From Deltaproteobacteria bacterium HGW-Deltaproteobacteria-2 (GTDB lineage: Bacteria; Desulfobacterota; Syntrophia; Syntrophales; Smithellaceae): a DNA stretch of 64,000 nucleotides. Below are positions 8,252 through 17,337 of the stretch, in pieces (the first letter of the stretch is position 1; each line of letters starts with the position of its first letter). The notes under the pieces were generated by a model. That model was not told the DNA's origin. It worked only from the letters and a program-made list of their open reading frames with translations, and did not search any database. The stretch lies in NCBI GenBank assembly GCA_002840505.1, contig PHBC01000003.1, positions 426,899 to 490,898 of the forward strand, read 5' to 3'. The position numbers and the translations under genes were made by a program.

Positions 8252-9751
8252 TTAATAAAAGCGGAACAAATTTGGTGCGTTATCACGCGAGGTAACCAAT
8301 CCTTTTCTTCCGACAAATTCCTCTGTTTCCATGAGTTGAAAAAGGGACGGGTCTTTTTCCGTATGCGCCCAACACCTTCTGCCGTCCTCTAATCTTGCTA
8401 TGATTATGGAATTAAGGGGTTCCCCATGGCGATCATGCATTACTGTATAAGTTTCAACCATCGCCGGACCGCCTGGTTTTTCTGCCAGTTCAGGACTATG
8501 CATGCTGTCGATTTTGCGTTGTATATTTTCAGATTGATCAAAGCAAAGTAAATTCTTTGGTTCCATTCCGCCGTATATTCCAACAGAGTGTTTTGTAATG
8601 TACCATCCCAGAGCGGTGATGAGACCTAATTCTTCAGGATTTTTTCGCAACCTCTCCACGGCATGAGCAATGGCATGTAATGAATAATTGTTGCCAGGAC
8701 CGCCAAAGTACGCCAGTCCTCCCGTTATCGTCAAAGGTGGCAGTTTGTTAAGATTCAATCCTATTGATTTTGCCGCTATAACCGCCGCGCAGGGGAAGCA
8801 ACTATAGAGGTCAAAGAAATCTATTTCACTGATATTAATTCCGGTTGACTCAAGCGCCGCGCCGACTATCTCCTTGATTGCCGGACTGGAAGTATAGTTT
8901 GCCCTGTCTGATACGAACCATTTGTCAGTAGCATCATATCCGGCATGCAGATAAATCCATTTATTTTTCGGTATTGATAGCCGCTTAGCAACTTTACTGC
9001 TGGTAATAATTATAGCAGCGGCTTGGTTTACATCCATTATCGGATTCATAAATTTTGTGTAAGGAAAACCGATCATGCGATTAACCGGAGTTACAATTTC
9101 TATCTCCTGAGCACTTTTCTCTTCTCTAAACCAGGCAAGCGGATTTTTTGCCGCAATTTTAGAAAATCCGGCACAGAATTCGGCTAGGAATTTATTATGA
9201 TCTGCAATACTGAGATTACGTTCAGATCTCAAAGCGTTCTCGAAAAGAGGATATACAGTGATGGGCACTTCTGCATAATGCTTAACTTCGTCGGAATTCG
9301 ATGCAGAACGGTTATCGCCCACCATGGTTGGATTGTTCTTAGAATAAGGCCAGTCCAGAATAGTATTTTTTTTCGCTGCGGCAGCAACCGTATACATGGC
9401 TTCCGCTCCGCAAATCAAGGCTATTTCTATTTCACCCGCCACAATTTTTTTAGCGGCCCTGTTCACCAGCCATTGCGGAGTATTTCCTCCTATAGCAGTG
9501 TATTCAGCCACTTTCGGCTTAATGGAGAGCATTTCACAAAGCAGGCCAGACGGATTTTCATACGTCCAGGAAAACATGTTGATAACAGACAATAAATCAA
9601 CGTGGCGAAGAATTTCGGAGCATTGTGCGTCGTCAAGGCTTTTCTCAACGGCCATTTTCGCCAGTTGCAGGGGGTGCAATGCGTTTTCGTTATCTCCAAA
9701 ACGATGGGTTATCTGGCCGACACCGACAATCACAGGACGTATCATCGTCAT
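8252..9751 (-). CDS. Thiolase-like protein (SCPx/acetyl-CoA acetyltransferase-related)
   Basis: About 499 residues. The N-terminal half follows the thiolase fold (PVIVGVGQITHRFGD, then IALICGAEAMYTV), and the C-terminal half carries DFFDLYSCFPCAAVIA and GGLAYFGGPGNNYSLHAIAH. The position where thiolases have the nucleophilic Cys reads YTAIGGNTPQWL, so the usual N-terminal catalytic Cys is absent. A C-terminal beta-rich tail (residues after about 420) is typical of this subgroup. Function is uncertain: a non-canonical acyl-CoA lyase or a partner protein is possible. Start at ATG 9751 has GGAGGC eight bases upstream. Last gene of a minus-strand operon with the acyl-CoA dehydrogenase. Confidence 0.8.
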   Translation of the reverse strand: MTMIRPVIVGVGQITHRFGDNENALHPLQLAKMAVEKSLDDAQCSEILRHVDLLSVINMFSWTYENPSGLLCEMLSIKPKVAEYTAIGGNTPQWLVNRAAKKIVAGEIEIALICGAEAMYTVAAAAKKNTILDWPYSKNNPTMVGDNRSASNSDEVKHYAEVPITVYPLFENALRSERNLSIADHNKFLAEFCAGFSKIAAKNPLAWFREEKSAQEIEIVTPVNRMIGFPYTKFMNPIMDVNQAAAIIITSSKVAKRLSIPKNKWIYLHAGYDATDKWFVSDRANYTSSPAIKEIVGAALESTGINISEIDFFDLYSCFPCAAVIAAKSIGLNLNKLPPLTITGGLAYFGGPGNNYSLHAIAHAVERLRKNPEELGLITALGWYITKHSVGIYGGMEPKNLLCFDQSENIQRKIDSMHSPELAEKPGGPAMVETYTVMHDRHGEPLNSIIIARLEDGRRCWAHTEKDPSLFQLMETEEFVGRKGLVTSRDNAPNLFRFY

Positions 9752-9878
9752 GTCCAAATGCCTCCTTAAGAATAGGACAAGGTTATCATTCTAAACAACT
9801 ACTTCAGGAAGTAGCATGGCAACACGCTTAATACTAAATCCTTTAGCGGCATAGATGAGTTATTGAAAACAGATGAGA

Positions 9879-11024
9879 TCACATGATTAAGCCAGAAACA
9901 ATTTCTTTCATGATCTCAGTGGTCCCGCCGCCTATGGAAAGGATTCTGTTGTCGCGGTAGAGGCGTTCAACCAGGTAGTCTCGCATGAAGCCGTATCCTC
10001 CGAATATCTGAACTGCATCATAGGTGACCTTGTCGCTGACATTGCAGGCGAATATCTTGGCCATGGAAACCTCTTTTAGCTGATTTACACCAGCATTCAT
10101 CTTGGCGGCAACCCGGTATGTGAATTCACGGCTTGCTTCCACCAGTGTGGCCATGTCCGCCAGTTTATGTCTTGTCACCTGGAAGCCTCTTAGCGGCAGA
10201 CCGAATGCCGTTCGTTCACCGGAGTATCTTATGGATTCTTCCAGGGCAATCTGCGCCGTCATGTTGGCCATGATGCAAAGCATGAGTCTTTCCTTTTGGA
10301 AATTTTCCATGATGATGGAGAATCCTTTGTTTTCTGCTCCGATCAGGTTTTCCACCGGTACCCTGCAGTTATCAAAAAATATTTCCGCCGTGTCCGATGC
10401 CCACCACCCGGTTTTTTTTAAGGGATGGCCTGTCGAATATCCCGGGGTATTAGATTCAATAATCAGAAAGCTGATTCCGTGCGCACCCTCACCGCCGGTT
10501 CTCACAGCACAGGTGATCTGGTCGGCTCGTGCACCGCTTGTTATAAAAGTTTTACTTCCATTGACTACGTAAAAATCACCGTCACGCACAGCTCTTGTCC
10601 TAAGGCTGGCAACATCCGACCCTCCGCCCGGCTCAGTAACAGCCAGAGCGGCAATTTTCTCGCCTCTAAGAACAGGTTTTACGAAACGTTCCTTCTGGAA
10701 GGGTGTGCCTCTGCGCACGATCGGCGGTATGGCAATGTCCAGAGATCCGAGACCGGCAACCAGACCGGCTGATCCGCTACGCATCAGTTCCTCAACCACG
10801 ACGATTTTAAGAAAAATATCGCCGGGCGTTCCGCCTACTTCCTCAGGATATCCTATTCCCAGAAAGCCCATATCCCCGGCGATCTTGTATAATTCCCGAG
10901 GGAATTCTCCCGCTTCTTCCCATTTTTCAATTTCCGGCAATATTCCCTTTTTAACAAGAGATCTGATTGAATTGCGCAGCATATCATGTTCTTCTTTGAA
11001 GTATTCCTGATATTCGTTCGTCAT
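9879..11024 (-). CDS. Acyl-CoA dehydrogenase
   Basis: FAD-dependent alpha,beta-dehydrogenation of acyl-CoA. Family motifs: ALAVTEPGGGSDVASLRT (FAD/substrate contacts near residues 130-150), VNGSKTFITSGA, RTAFGLPLRGFQVTRHKLADM, QIFGGYGFMRDYLVERLYRD. The C-terminal segment reads IGGGTTEIMKEI, so the catalytic Glu of MCAD-type enzymes is missing there, while FQKERLMLC provides the Glu in the helix position used by long-chain and isovaleryl-CoA dehydrogenases. Length 381 is normal. Electrons would go to ETF, which is not encoded in this window. Middle gene of the 12.3-8.3 kb minus-strand operon. Confidence 0.93.
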   Translation of the reverse strand: MTNEYQEYFKEEHDMLRNSIRSLVKKGILPEIEKWEEAGEFPRELYKIAGDMGFLGIGYPEEVGGTPGDIFLKIVVVEELMRSGSAGLVAGLGSLDIAIPPIVRRGTPFQKERFVKPVLRGEKIAALAVTEPGGGSDVASLRTRAVRDGDFYVVNGSKTFITSGARADQITCAVRTGGEGAHGISFLIIESNTPGYSTGHPLKKTGWWASDTAEIFFDNCRVPVENLIGAENKGFSIIMENFQKERLMLCIMANMTAQIALEESIRYSGERTAFGLPLRGFQVTRHKLADMATLVEASREFTYRVAAKMNAGVNQLKEVSMAKIFACNVSDKVTYDAVQIFGGYGFMRDYLVERLYRDNRILSIGGGTTEIMKEIVSGLIM

Positions 11025-11109
11025 ATTTTCGTCATCCTTTCCCTTTAGTTATAAATTTAATGAGCAAATGATCTTTCAGCCAACTTCAATTCTCATCCGG
11101 TACATTTTA

Positions 11110-12252
11110 TCATTTTATTGTAACGGTCTGCGGTAACTTCTCCATCAAAATTTCTGCAGTTTCAGCCACCATATCCTCAACCACCTGACGGGCGGGGACA
11201 ATCTTATGAATCAGGCCAGAAATCTGTCCGGCGAATCCACCGATATAGTCCTCTTTATTGCCTTTCACGAAGGATCCCAGCAGTGCCGAGGCCAAAAGGA
11301 CCTGGATGGGAAAGGGCATTGCTTCAAGACCAGATTTATCCCAAAGATCATGGATTTTGGTATAATTGGCCCTAGATGTTTTGCCGGTATAAAGCTTGCT
11401 GACGCGCGTATCTTCATCAGTAGCATCAAGAATACGTTGCTTGCAAAGATCCATGGCACCGCCTTCATTTGTAGCGAGAAAACGTGTCCCTACCCAGACT
11501 CCGATACAACCCATGGCCAGAGCAGCCGCCAATCCACGTCCGTCACCGATACCTCCAGCCGCTAATACCGGAATCGGTGTTACGCTATCAATTACCTGGG
11601 GAAGCAAGGCCATCGTACCGATTCTTCCTGTATGACCGCCTGCCTCATGACCCTGAGCCACGATAAGATCGAGACCCGATACGGCCATACGTTTCGCATT
11701 TTTCACATTGCCTGTGATTCCCAGAACTTTCATCCCATGGGCATGAGCTTCATTCACCATACCCCCCGGGTTGCCCAGACCGGCACAAAAGAGCGGCACT
11801 CTTTCCTCGATGCAGATCCGAATTGCTTCTTGGGGTTGCACTACAGTCGTGTCCATTTTTACCATGAGATCAATTTCCGGCAAATCCATTTCCGCTTTTA
11901 TTTTATAGAACCAATCAAGATATGGTGGGGGAAGGCCTTCGAGTAAAGTCATGAGCGGAATAGACTCATGCGAGCCATCTGTTTTTATAACATTTTGAGG
12001 AAGCAGCAGGTCAACACCAAAGGGTTTGTCGGTTTGGGCTTTGATTTCCCGAATGGCCTGTTGCAGTTCATCGATATTGAAGCCTGCTCCGCCAAGAACT
12101 CCCAAACCTCCGGCCTCAGATACAGCCACGACAAGTTCTACTGGCGCCCCATTCGGTTCACCAATCAATGTGGGGCCCATGCCCGCACTGATGATGGGAT
12201 ACTCGATGCCCAGCATGTCACACAATTTGGTACGGAGAACTATCCTTTTCAT
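11110..12252 (-). CDS. Nitronate monooxygenase / FabK-type FMN-binding TIM-barrel protein
   Basis: About 380 residues of the NMO/2-nitropropane dioxygenase superfamily. Visible FMN-barrel motifs are YPIISAGMGP at the N-terminus, SEAGGLGVLGG, VLGITGNVKNAK, VAQGHEAGGHTGRIG, PVLAAGGIGDGRGLAAALAMG and VWVGTRFLAT. The catalytic His of Class I NMOs would be in GHEAGGH. Members of this family next to acyl-CoA genes in anaerobes are usually of unknown substrate; an enoyl-thioester reductase role is an alternative. First gene of the operon with the acyl-CoA dehydrogenase (85-base gap). Spacing upstream to the promoter region is AT-rich. Confidence 0.87.
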   Translation of the reverse strand: MKRIVLRTKLCDMLGIEYPIISAGMGPTLIGEPNGAPVELVVAVSEAGGLGVLGGAGFNIDELQQAIREIKAQTDKPFGVDLLLPQNVIKTDGSHESIPLMTLLEGLPPPYLDWFYKIKAEMDLPEIDLMVKMDTTVVQPQEAIRICIEERVPLFCAGLGNPGGMVNEAHAHGMKVLGITGNVKNAKRMAVSGLDLIVAQGHEAGGHTGRIGTMALLPQVIDSVTPIPVLAAGGIGDGRGLAAALAMGCIGVWVGTRFLATNEGGAMDLCKQRILDATDEDTRVSKLYTGKTSRANYTKIHDLWDKSGLEAMPFPIQVLLASALLGSFVKGNKEDYIGGFAGQISGLIHKIVPARQVVEDMVAETAEILMEKLPQTVTIK

Positions 12253-12576
12253 ATGAAAACCTGCTCCTTATTTGTTTTTCAAACTTCTTAGGACAATCTC
12301 TGATTTTTATCCGGTCGTGCTAACAACACCTCTCATGTAAATTTTCATGCTAACTTTTTTATCTTTAATGTATCATGTTTCTAGGCAGTACCCGGAATTC
12401 TGCCATATTAAATCCGAATGTCAACATGAATCTACTGCTGAAAAAATGTATGCCATTCGTTATACTGTTTGATATAGATAATAATTTGATATAGATAATA
12501 AAATAAACACACTATATTTTGGAGAAAGCTTTTTACTTGACGCCTTAAAGCAATTTCTCTATCTTGTCAGTAAGTA

Positions 12577-12727
12577 ATACCATCTCAATTCAAAGGATAA
12601 CGACGCAGCCGACAAAGTTAACCAAATACCGGGAGCGTATCCCGTAAGGGGAGCGCATAATAAAGAAGGTTTTTACCTTGCCGGTAATTACCACCTGCAA
12701 GGTGGGAACTTACAAGCGAATTGGTAT
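12577..12727 (+). repeat. Interspersed element copy 1 (long subtype)
   Basis: Bounded by ATACCATCTCAATT and GCGAATTGGTAT, imperfect terminal inverted repeats. Inside are TTCAAAGGATAACG, GACAAAGTTAACC, GGGAGCGTATCCCG and GGTAATTACCACCTGCAAGG. The same modules in the same order occur in reverse orientation at 51773-52023. It lies between the NMO gene promoter region and ccdA; its right end abuts the ccdA leader, so it may contribute transcription signals. The adjacent 12253-12576 is AT-rich with a direct repeat (TTGATATAGATAATA twice at about 12470-12500) and no gene. Confidence 0.8.
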
Positions 12728-12752
12728 AAAATCAAAACAAAGAAAAAGAACA

Positions 12753-13469
12753 ATGATTGAAAATCTGATTAATAATTTATCTTTATATCTGCAGGGTTCG
12801 CTATTTTTAGCGTTTTTAGCCGCTTACTTGGGCGGACTTGTAATCAGCTTTACTCCCTGCACTTATCCCTTGATTCCTGTGACCGTCGGCTTTATTGGAG
12901 CGCAAAGTTCTTCATCCAAGCTCCGTGGATTTTTTCTTTCGTTGTTTTATGTTGGTGGACTCGCTTTCACCTACTCCATTCTGGGCGGCGTAGCCGCTTT
13001 ATCGGGCAAACTCTTCGGACAAATGCAAACAACTCCATGGACGTATTTCATCATGGGTAATTTATGCCTTATCATGGGACTATCCATGTTGGATGTTTTC
13101 AGTATCTCCCTGCCCCTTCCGCAAAAGCTTATCAAGATATCGGCCAACAGTAATAAAAAAGGATTTTTAAGCAGTTTTTTGGTAGGCATCTTATCCGGTG
13201 TAGTTATCGGTCCCTGCACTACTCCTGTATTGGCTGTTTTACTGGGATACGTTGCTGTAAAGACGAATGTTATGCTGGGAATAACTCTTCTTTTTGTGTT
13301 CGCCTTTGGTATGGGTACATTGCTGATTATCGTCGGTACTTTTGCCGGGATTATTGCCACATTGCCCAAATCCGGAGTTTGGATGACAAAAATAAAATTT
13401 GTTTTTGGATTGATATTAATTGGCGCGGCTGAATATTTCCTGTATACTGCGGGCGTTTTATCAATATAG
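12753..13469 (+). CDS. ccdA: Cytochrome c biogenesis / thiol-reductant transporter CcdA-type
   Basis: About 238 residues, six predicted membrane helices. The two conserved cysteines are in FTPCTYPLIPVT (helix 1) and IGPCTTPVLAVLL (helix 4), with the usual flanking prolines; they shuttle reducing equivalents from cytoplasmic thioredoxin to periplasmic partners. The open frame extends upstream to 12678 into the repeat element; I take the ATG at 12753 (MIENLINN) as start. The next gene encodes a periplasmic TlpA-like thioredoxin, its likely electron acceptor. Confidence 0.9.
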   Translation: MIENLINNLSLYLQGSLFLAFLAAYLGGLVISFTPCTYPLIPVTVGFIGAQSSSSKLRGFFLSLFYVGGLAFTYSILGGVAALSGKLFGQMQTTPWTYFIMGNLCLIMGLSMLDVFSISLPLPQKLIKISANSNKKGFLSSFLVGILSGVVIGPCTTPVLAVLLGYVAVKTNVMLGITLLFVFAFGMGTLLIIVGTFAGIIATLPKSGVWMTKIKFVFGLILIGAAEYFLYTAGVLSI

Positions 13470-13484
13470 AAAAACGAGGCTCTG

Positions 13485-13982
13485 ATGAATAAAAAAATAA
13501 TACTGTTATTTTTCACGATTTTATTGATTTGTATTCCATTTTCTCTGTCATTTGGACAATACAGGCCCAGTGTCTTTTCCATTCCGGCACCTGATTTTTC
13601 ATTATATGATATTCAGGGAAAAATGTTTAAATTAAGCAGTCAAAAGGGAAATCCGGTCGTAATGTTTTTCGGAACCACCTGGTGCCCGGCCTGCCGCAGT
13701 GAAATGCCTTACTATAAAGCCCTTTATGAAAAATATGCACGGCACGGATTAAAATTTCTTTATATTGATATAAACGAATCGACTAAAAGAGTGGCTCGTT
13801 TTGCTAAAGAAAATTCATTCCCTTATCTTGTTCTACTTGACTCAGACGGCAGTGTTGCCAATAACTACAACATTACCGGAGTTCCGACATTAATTCTCGT
13901 GAATAAACAAGGAAACATCATCGGCGTGAGCCACCGGACATCAGATTTGCCAATTAATGACCTTTTCCCCTCTAAAAAATAA
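13485..13982 (+). CDS. TlpA/ResA-like exported thioredoxin
   Basis: 165 residues: N-terminal signal peptide or anchor (MNKKIILLFFTILLICIP, residues 1-20), then a thioredoxin fold with the redox motif FGTTWCPACRSEMPYY (Cys65 and Cys68 region) and the cis-proline motif NITGVPTLILVN. Such proteins keep apocytochrome or other periplasmic thiols reduced. It follows ccdA by 15 bases and is likely its redox partner. Confidence 0.92.
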   Translation: MNKKIILLFFTILLICIPFSLSFGQYRPSVFSIPAPDFSLYDIQGKMFKLSSQKGNPVVMFFGTTWCPACRSEMPYYKALYEKYARHGLKFLYIDINESTKRVARFAKENSFPYLVLLDSDGSVANNYNITGVPTLILVNKQGNIIGVSHRTSDLPINDLFPSKK

Positions 13983-14048
13983 AATGTTATAATTTAAAGA
14001 TAAGATTGATTAAAAATTAAGCTACAAAATTATGATGGAGAAAAATTG

Positions 14049-14261
14049 ATGACAGAGAAAAACTGGCTGCAAACCTTAACAAAATCAGATTCTGACAAAT
14101 GGATCGGCGGTGTTTGCGGTGGCCTTGGTGAAAGCTCTCCAATTCCATCCTGGGCTTGGCGTCTGCTGTTTGCAACACTTATCATATGTTTCGGCACAGG
14201 CATATTATTATACATCTTACTTTGGATTTTCGTTCCGGCTAAATCGAAAGAAGGGAATTAA
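14049..14261 (+). CDS. PspC-domain small membrane protein
   Basis: About 70 residues. Residues 16-35 read WIGGVCGGLGESSPIP, the PspC motif, followed by one strong membrane helix (LLFATLIICFGTGILLYILLWIFV) and a basic tail. GGAG sits 8 bases before the ATG at 14049 (an in-frame TTG at 14046 is less likely). PspC proteins take part in envelope stress responses, but no other psp gene is in the window. Confidence 0.82.
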   Translation: MTEKNWLQTLTKSDSDKWIGGVCGGLGESSPIPSWAWRLLFATLIICFGTGILLYILLWIFVPAKSKEGN

Positions 14262-14263
14262 CC

Positions 14264-14929
14264 ATGATATTAAAAAACGATATTTATATTTATGAATGGA
14301 CCAATCCTTTTGAAAATAACTGCAACAGTTTCTATATCGGCGGCAATGTACAGGCGTTAATTGATCCCGGATTAACCGGATACGTGCCTGATCTGCTGAA
14401 TAAAATGTCCGCCGATGGTATTAAAAAAGAAGAGATCCGCTACGTCATCAACACCCATTCTCATCCTGATCATTTTCAGGGTTCTGAAATTTTTGATCAG
14501 GAAAAAGTTAAGGTCGGGCTGCATACAAAAGAAATTGAATTTTTAAAAGGAGATGGCGGCGAGTTATACAGCCTTTTCGGAATCAACGTTCCCAAGATGA
14601 ATGTAAATTTCCCGCTGGAAGAAGGCGACGTAGCTTTGGGAGACCAAATATTTAAAATAATTCTTGCCCCCGGCCATTCACCCGGATCCATCGGTCTTTA
14701 CTGGCCAGGGCAAAAAGCATTGTTCTGCGGTGATGTGATTTTTGACCAAAGCGTCGGGCGAACCGATTTTCCCGGAGGCAACGGCGCTCTATTAAAGAAA
14801 AGCATCCTTGCTTTTTCTAAACTTGATCTGGAACTTATTCTTCCCGGACACATGGGCATCCTCTCCAGCAAAAGCAGCATCAAGAATAATTTTAATTTAA
14901 TCATTCAGGGAATATTCCCTTATATTTAA
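14264..14929 (+). CDS. Metallo-beta-lactamase-fold hydrolase
   Basis: 221 residues of the MBL superfamily, glyoxalase II-like branch. Metal-binding motif THSHPDHFQGS (H-x-H-x-D-H) at about residue 66, second His in LAPGHSPGSIGLY, Asp in LFCGDVIFDQSVGRTDFPGG, last His in ILPGHMG. GRTD is common in bacterial glyoxalase II-like and persulfide-related enzymes. Substrate not identifiable. Starts 2 bases after pspC, with GAAGGGAA upstream, so co-translated. Confidence 0.87.
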   Translation: MILKNDIYIYEWTNPFENNCNSFYIGGNVQALIDPGLTGYVPDLLNKMSADGIKKEEIRYVINTHSHPDHFQGSEIFDQEKVKVGLHTKEIEFLKGDGGELYSLFGINVPKMNVNFPLEEGDVALGDQIFKIILAPGHSPGSIGLYWPGQKALFCGDVIFDQSVGRTDFPGGNGALLKKSILAFSKLDLELILPGHMGILSSKSSIKNNFNLIIQGIFPYI

Positions 14930-14955
14930 CGTCTGCTTTACGGAGAAAATTTTTT

Positions 14956-16641
14956 ATGGCCAATGAAGGAAACAAGGTAATTTACTCCATGATCGGGGTA
15001 AGTAAAATATACGAAAAAAAACCGGTACTTAAAGACATATATCTGTCTTATTTTTACGGCGCGAAAATCGGCGTTATCGGGTTAAACGGCTCCGGGAAAA
15101 GTTCTCTTCTGAAAATTCTCTCCGGTGTGGATACAGATTTTCTAGGGAAGACTATTCTTTCTCCCGGTTACACGGTTGGCTATCTGGAACAGGAGCCTCG
15201 TTTGGATGAAGCCAAAACCGTACGGCAAATTGTGGAACAGGGTGTGCAAAGCACCATGGATTTAATCCATGAATACAATGAAATAAACGAGAAGTTTGCC
15301 GAGCCGATGTCGGATGATGAGATGGCAAAACTCTGTGAAAGGCAAGGCGCCGTGCAGGAAAAACTCGACGCACTTGACGCCTGGGATATCGATTCGCGTC
15401 TGGAAATGGCCATGGACGCTTTGCGCTGTCCGCCCGGCGATACGTCGATAAAAGTTCTCTCCGGTGGCGAAAGACGCCGCGTGGCGCTGTGCCGTCTGCT
15501 TCTGCAAAAGCCGGACATTCTGCTTCTGGATGAACCAACCAACCATCTGGATGCCGAATCCGTTGCTTGGCTCGAACATCATCTGCAGAAATATGAAGGC
15601 ACCATCATCGCCGTCACTCACGACCGCTATTTCCTCGATAACGTCGCCGGCTGGATTCTGGAGCTCGACCGCGGACAGGGCATTCCCTGGCAGGGCAATT
15701 ATTCTTCATGGCTGGAGCAAAAACAAAACCGCCTGAAAAATGAAGAAAAGGCGGAAAGCGACCGAATAAAAACTCTGGAGCGCGAGCTCGAATGGATTCG
15801 CATGTCGCCCAAAGGCCGGCACGCCAAATCCAAGGCGCGCATTAATGCTTACGAGGAACTGTTGGGAAAAAATATGGATAAAGAATCCGGCACGCGGGAA
15901 ATATTTATCGCGCCGGGACCCCGTCTGGGCGATCTGGTGATTGAAACCAAAGATGTAAACAAAGGTTATGGTGAAAAGCTCTTGGTAGATGGTATGAGTT
16001 TCACTTTGCCACCCGGCGGTATCATAGGCGTAATTGGTCCCAACGGCGCGGGCAAGACCACGCTGTTTCGCATGATCACCGGACAGGAAAAACCAGATTC
16101 CGGCGACATACGCATCGGTGAGACAGTAAAACTTGCTTATGTTGACCAGAGCCGCGACACACTCGATTCCAATAAAAACATCTGGGAAATGATTTCCGAC
16201 GGACAGGATATTATTCCCATAGGAAGTCGACAGATTAATTCACGCGCTTATGTCTCGCGATTTAATTTTTCCGGAACAGACCAGCAAAAGAAAGTAGGCA
16301 CTCTTTCCGGCGGCGAACGCAACCGCGTTCATCTGGCACGCATGCTCAAGGAAGGAGCCAATGTGCTTTTACTTGATGAACCGACCAATGACCTGGATGT
16401 CAACACGCTCCGTGCGTTGGAAGATGCGCTGGAGAGTTTTGCCGGTTGTGTCGTCGTCATCAGCCACGACCGCTGGTTTCTGGATAGAATATGTACGCAT
16501 ATCCTGGCATTTGAAGGTGAAAGCAAGGTACTTTTCTTCGACGGCAATTATTCTGAATATGAGGAAGACCGCAAAAGAAGACTCGGCAGCGCCGCCAGCC
16601 AACCCCACCGCATCAAATACCGGCAACTGACCAGAAGATAG
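14956..16641 (+). CDS. ettA: Energy-dependent translational throttle protein EttA (ABC-F ATPase)
   Basis: 561 residues, two ABC ATPase domains in tandem, no membrane helices. Domain 1: Walker A GLNGSGKSS, signature LSGGERRRVAL, Walker B LLLDEPTNHLD. Domain 2: GPNGAGKTT, LSGGERNRVHLARML, LLLDEPTNDLD. Between them is the linker helix pair with EWIRMSPKGRHAKSKARI, which is highly characteristic of EttA. EttA binds the ribosomal E site and gates elongation by ATP/ADP ratio. Full length compared with E. coli (555). Last gene of the ccdA run. Confidence 0.95.
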   Translation: MANEGNKVIYSMIGVSKIYEKKPVLKDIYLSYFYGAKIGVIGLNGSGKSSLLKILSGVDTDFLGKTILSPGYTVGYLEQEPRLDEAKTVRQIVEQGVQSTMDLIHEYNEINEKFAEPMSDDEMAKLCERQGAVQEKLDALDAWDIDSRLEMAMDALRCPPGDTSIKVLSGGERRRVALCRLLLQKPDILLLDEPTNHLDAESVAWLEHHLQKYEGTIIAVTHDRYFLDNVAGWILELDRGQGIPWQGNYSSWLEQKQNRLKNEEKAESDRIKTLERELEWIRMSPKGRHAKSKARINAYEELLGKNMDKESGTREIFIAPGPRLGDLVIETKDVNKGYGEKLLVDGMSFTLPPGGIIGVIGPNGAGKTTLFRMITGQEKPDSGDIRIGETVKLAYVDQSRDTLDSNKNIWEMISDGQDIIPIGSRQINSRAYVSRFNFSGTDQQKKVGTLSGGERNRVHLARMLKEGANVLLLDEPTNDLDVNTLRALEDALESFAGCVVVISHDRWFLDRICTHILAFEGESKVLFFDGNYSEYEEDRKRRLGSAASQPHRIKYRQLTRR

Positions 16642-16667
16642 CACCACTTTTAAAGGAAAGAATTCTA

Positions 16668-16997
16668 TTATTCCGACTGGTCTTTTTTCCCCTGGTGTTT
16701 ATCTATTGATTTTCCGCCAACTCTTGTAATACTTACATCACCTGGTTCAGCAGAAATGAACCAATTGTCCAAATCAAACTGAATATTGCTAACATGGGGC
16801 AGGTTCATTAATTCCGATACCAAAGCTTCAATGTTAGGAAGACTCAAGTCTTCCTGAGATAATTTACTCAAACTGCCATAGAAATGTATTGTTTTATTGA
16901 CACAAGAATAGTTGATTTTCGTCATATCAACATTGCGGCTTACTAAAATTTGTTTCACTCTTCTATTGGTTTCATACCTGGAAAATTCATCTGACAT
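16668..16997 (-). CDS. Hypothetical protein, possible BON-like domain
   Basis: 109 residues without signal peptide or membrane helix. The sequence alternates helix (RYETNRRVKQILVSRNV), strand (TIHFYGSLSKLS), helix (NIEALVSELMNLP) and strand (HVSNIQFDLDNWFIS), the order seen in BON/SpoIVFA-like modules; this is a fold guess, not a recognised family. Converges with ettA (26 bases between stops). Composition is like the neighbours, so I regard it as a real gene. Confidence 0.6.
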   Translation of the reverse strand: MSDEFSRYETNRRVKQILVSRNVDMTKINYSCVNKTIHFYGSLSKLSQEDLSLPNIEALVSELMNLPHVSNIQFDLDNWFISAEPGDVSITRVGGKSIDKHQGKKDQSE

Positions 16998-17337
16998 AAG
17001 TGCCTTATCGTAAATTGATTGCTTTTATTTTAAAATTAAACAAAATTTGGATCAATGTCAATCTCTTATGCGGCTACTAACAATAAGTTATGATTATCTC
17101 TCTCTATAAAATAAGCATGCCTTCATCAAAACTCTTGCAGAGAAGCTCTTTAGAGAGAAGAACGACCTCATTTAATAGAAATTACCGGACTGAAATTATC
17201 GACCATGATCCCTATAACGCGAAAGAACAGGCGCAATCAATGTAGCAGTTTGATATTCCGGATACAAAAAGACTTGATAAAAAACGTCACCTTATATTAT
17301 AGGCAATGCATTCTATGCTCAAAAAGAGGAGGTTGTC
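16998..17337. other. Intergenic region with one possible 42-residue frame
   Basis: No clear gene. A plus-strand frame from ATG 17117 to TAG at 17243-17245 would encode 42 residues (MPSSKLLQRSSLERR..., ending IIDHDPYNAKEQAQSM). It reads like soluble protein but has no ribosome binding site, so I do not call it. Confidence 0.3.

Noticed and set aside
12678-12752. N-terminal extension of CcdA
   Set aside because: Derives from the repeat element; CcdA homologs start with the first membrane helix region.
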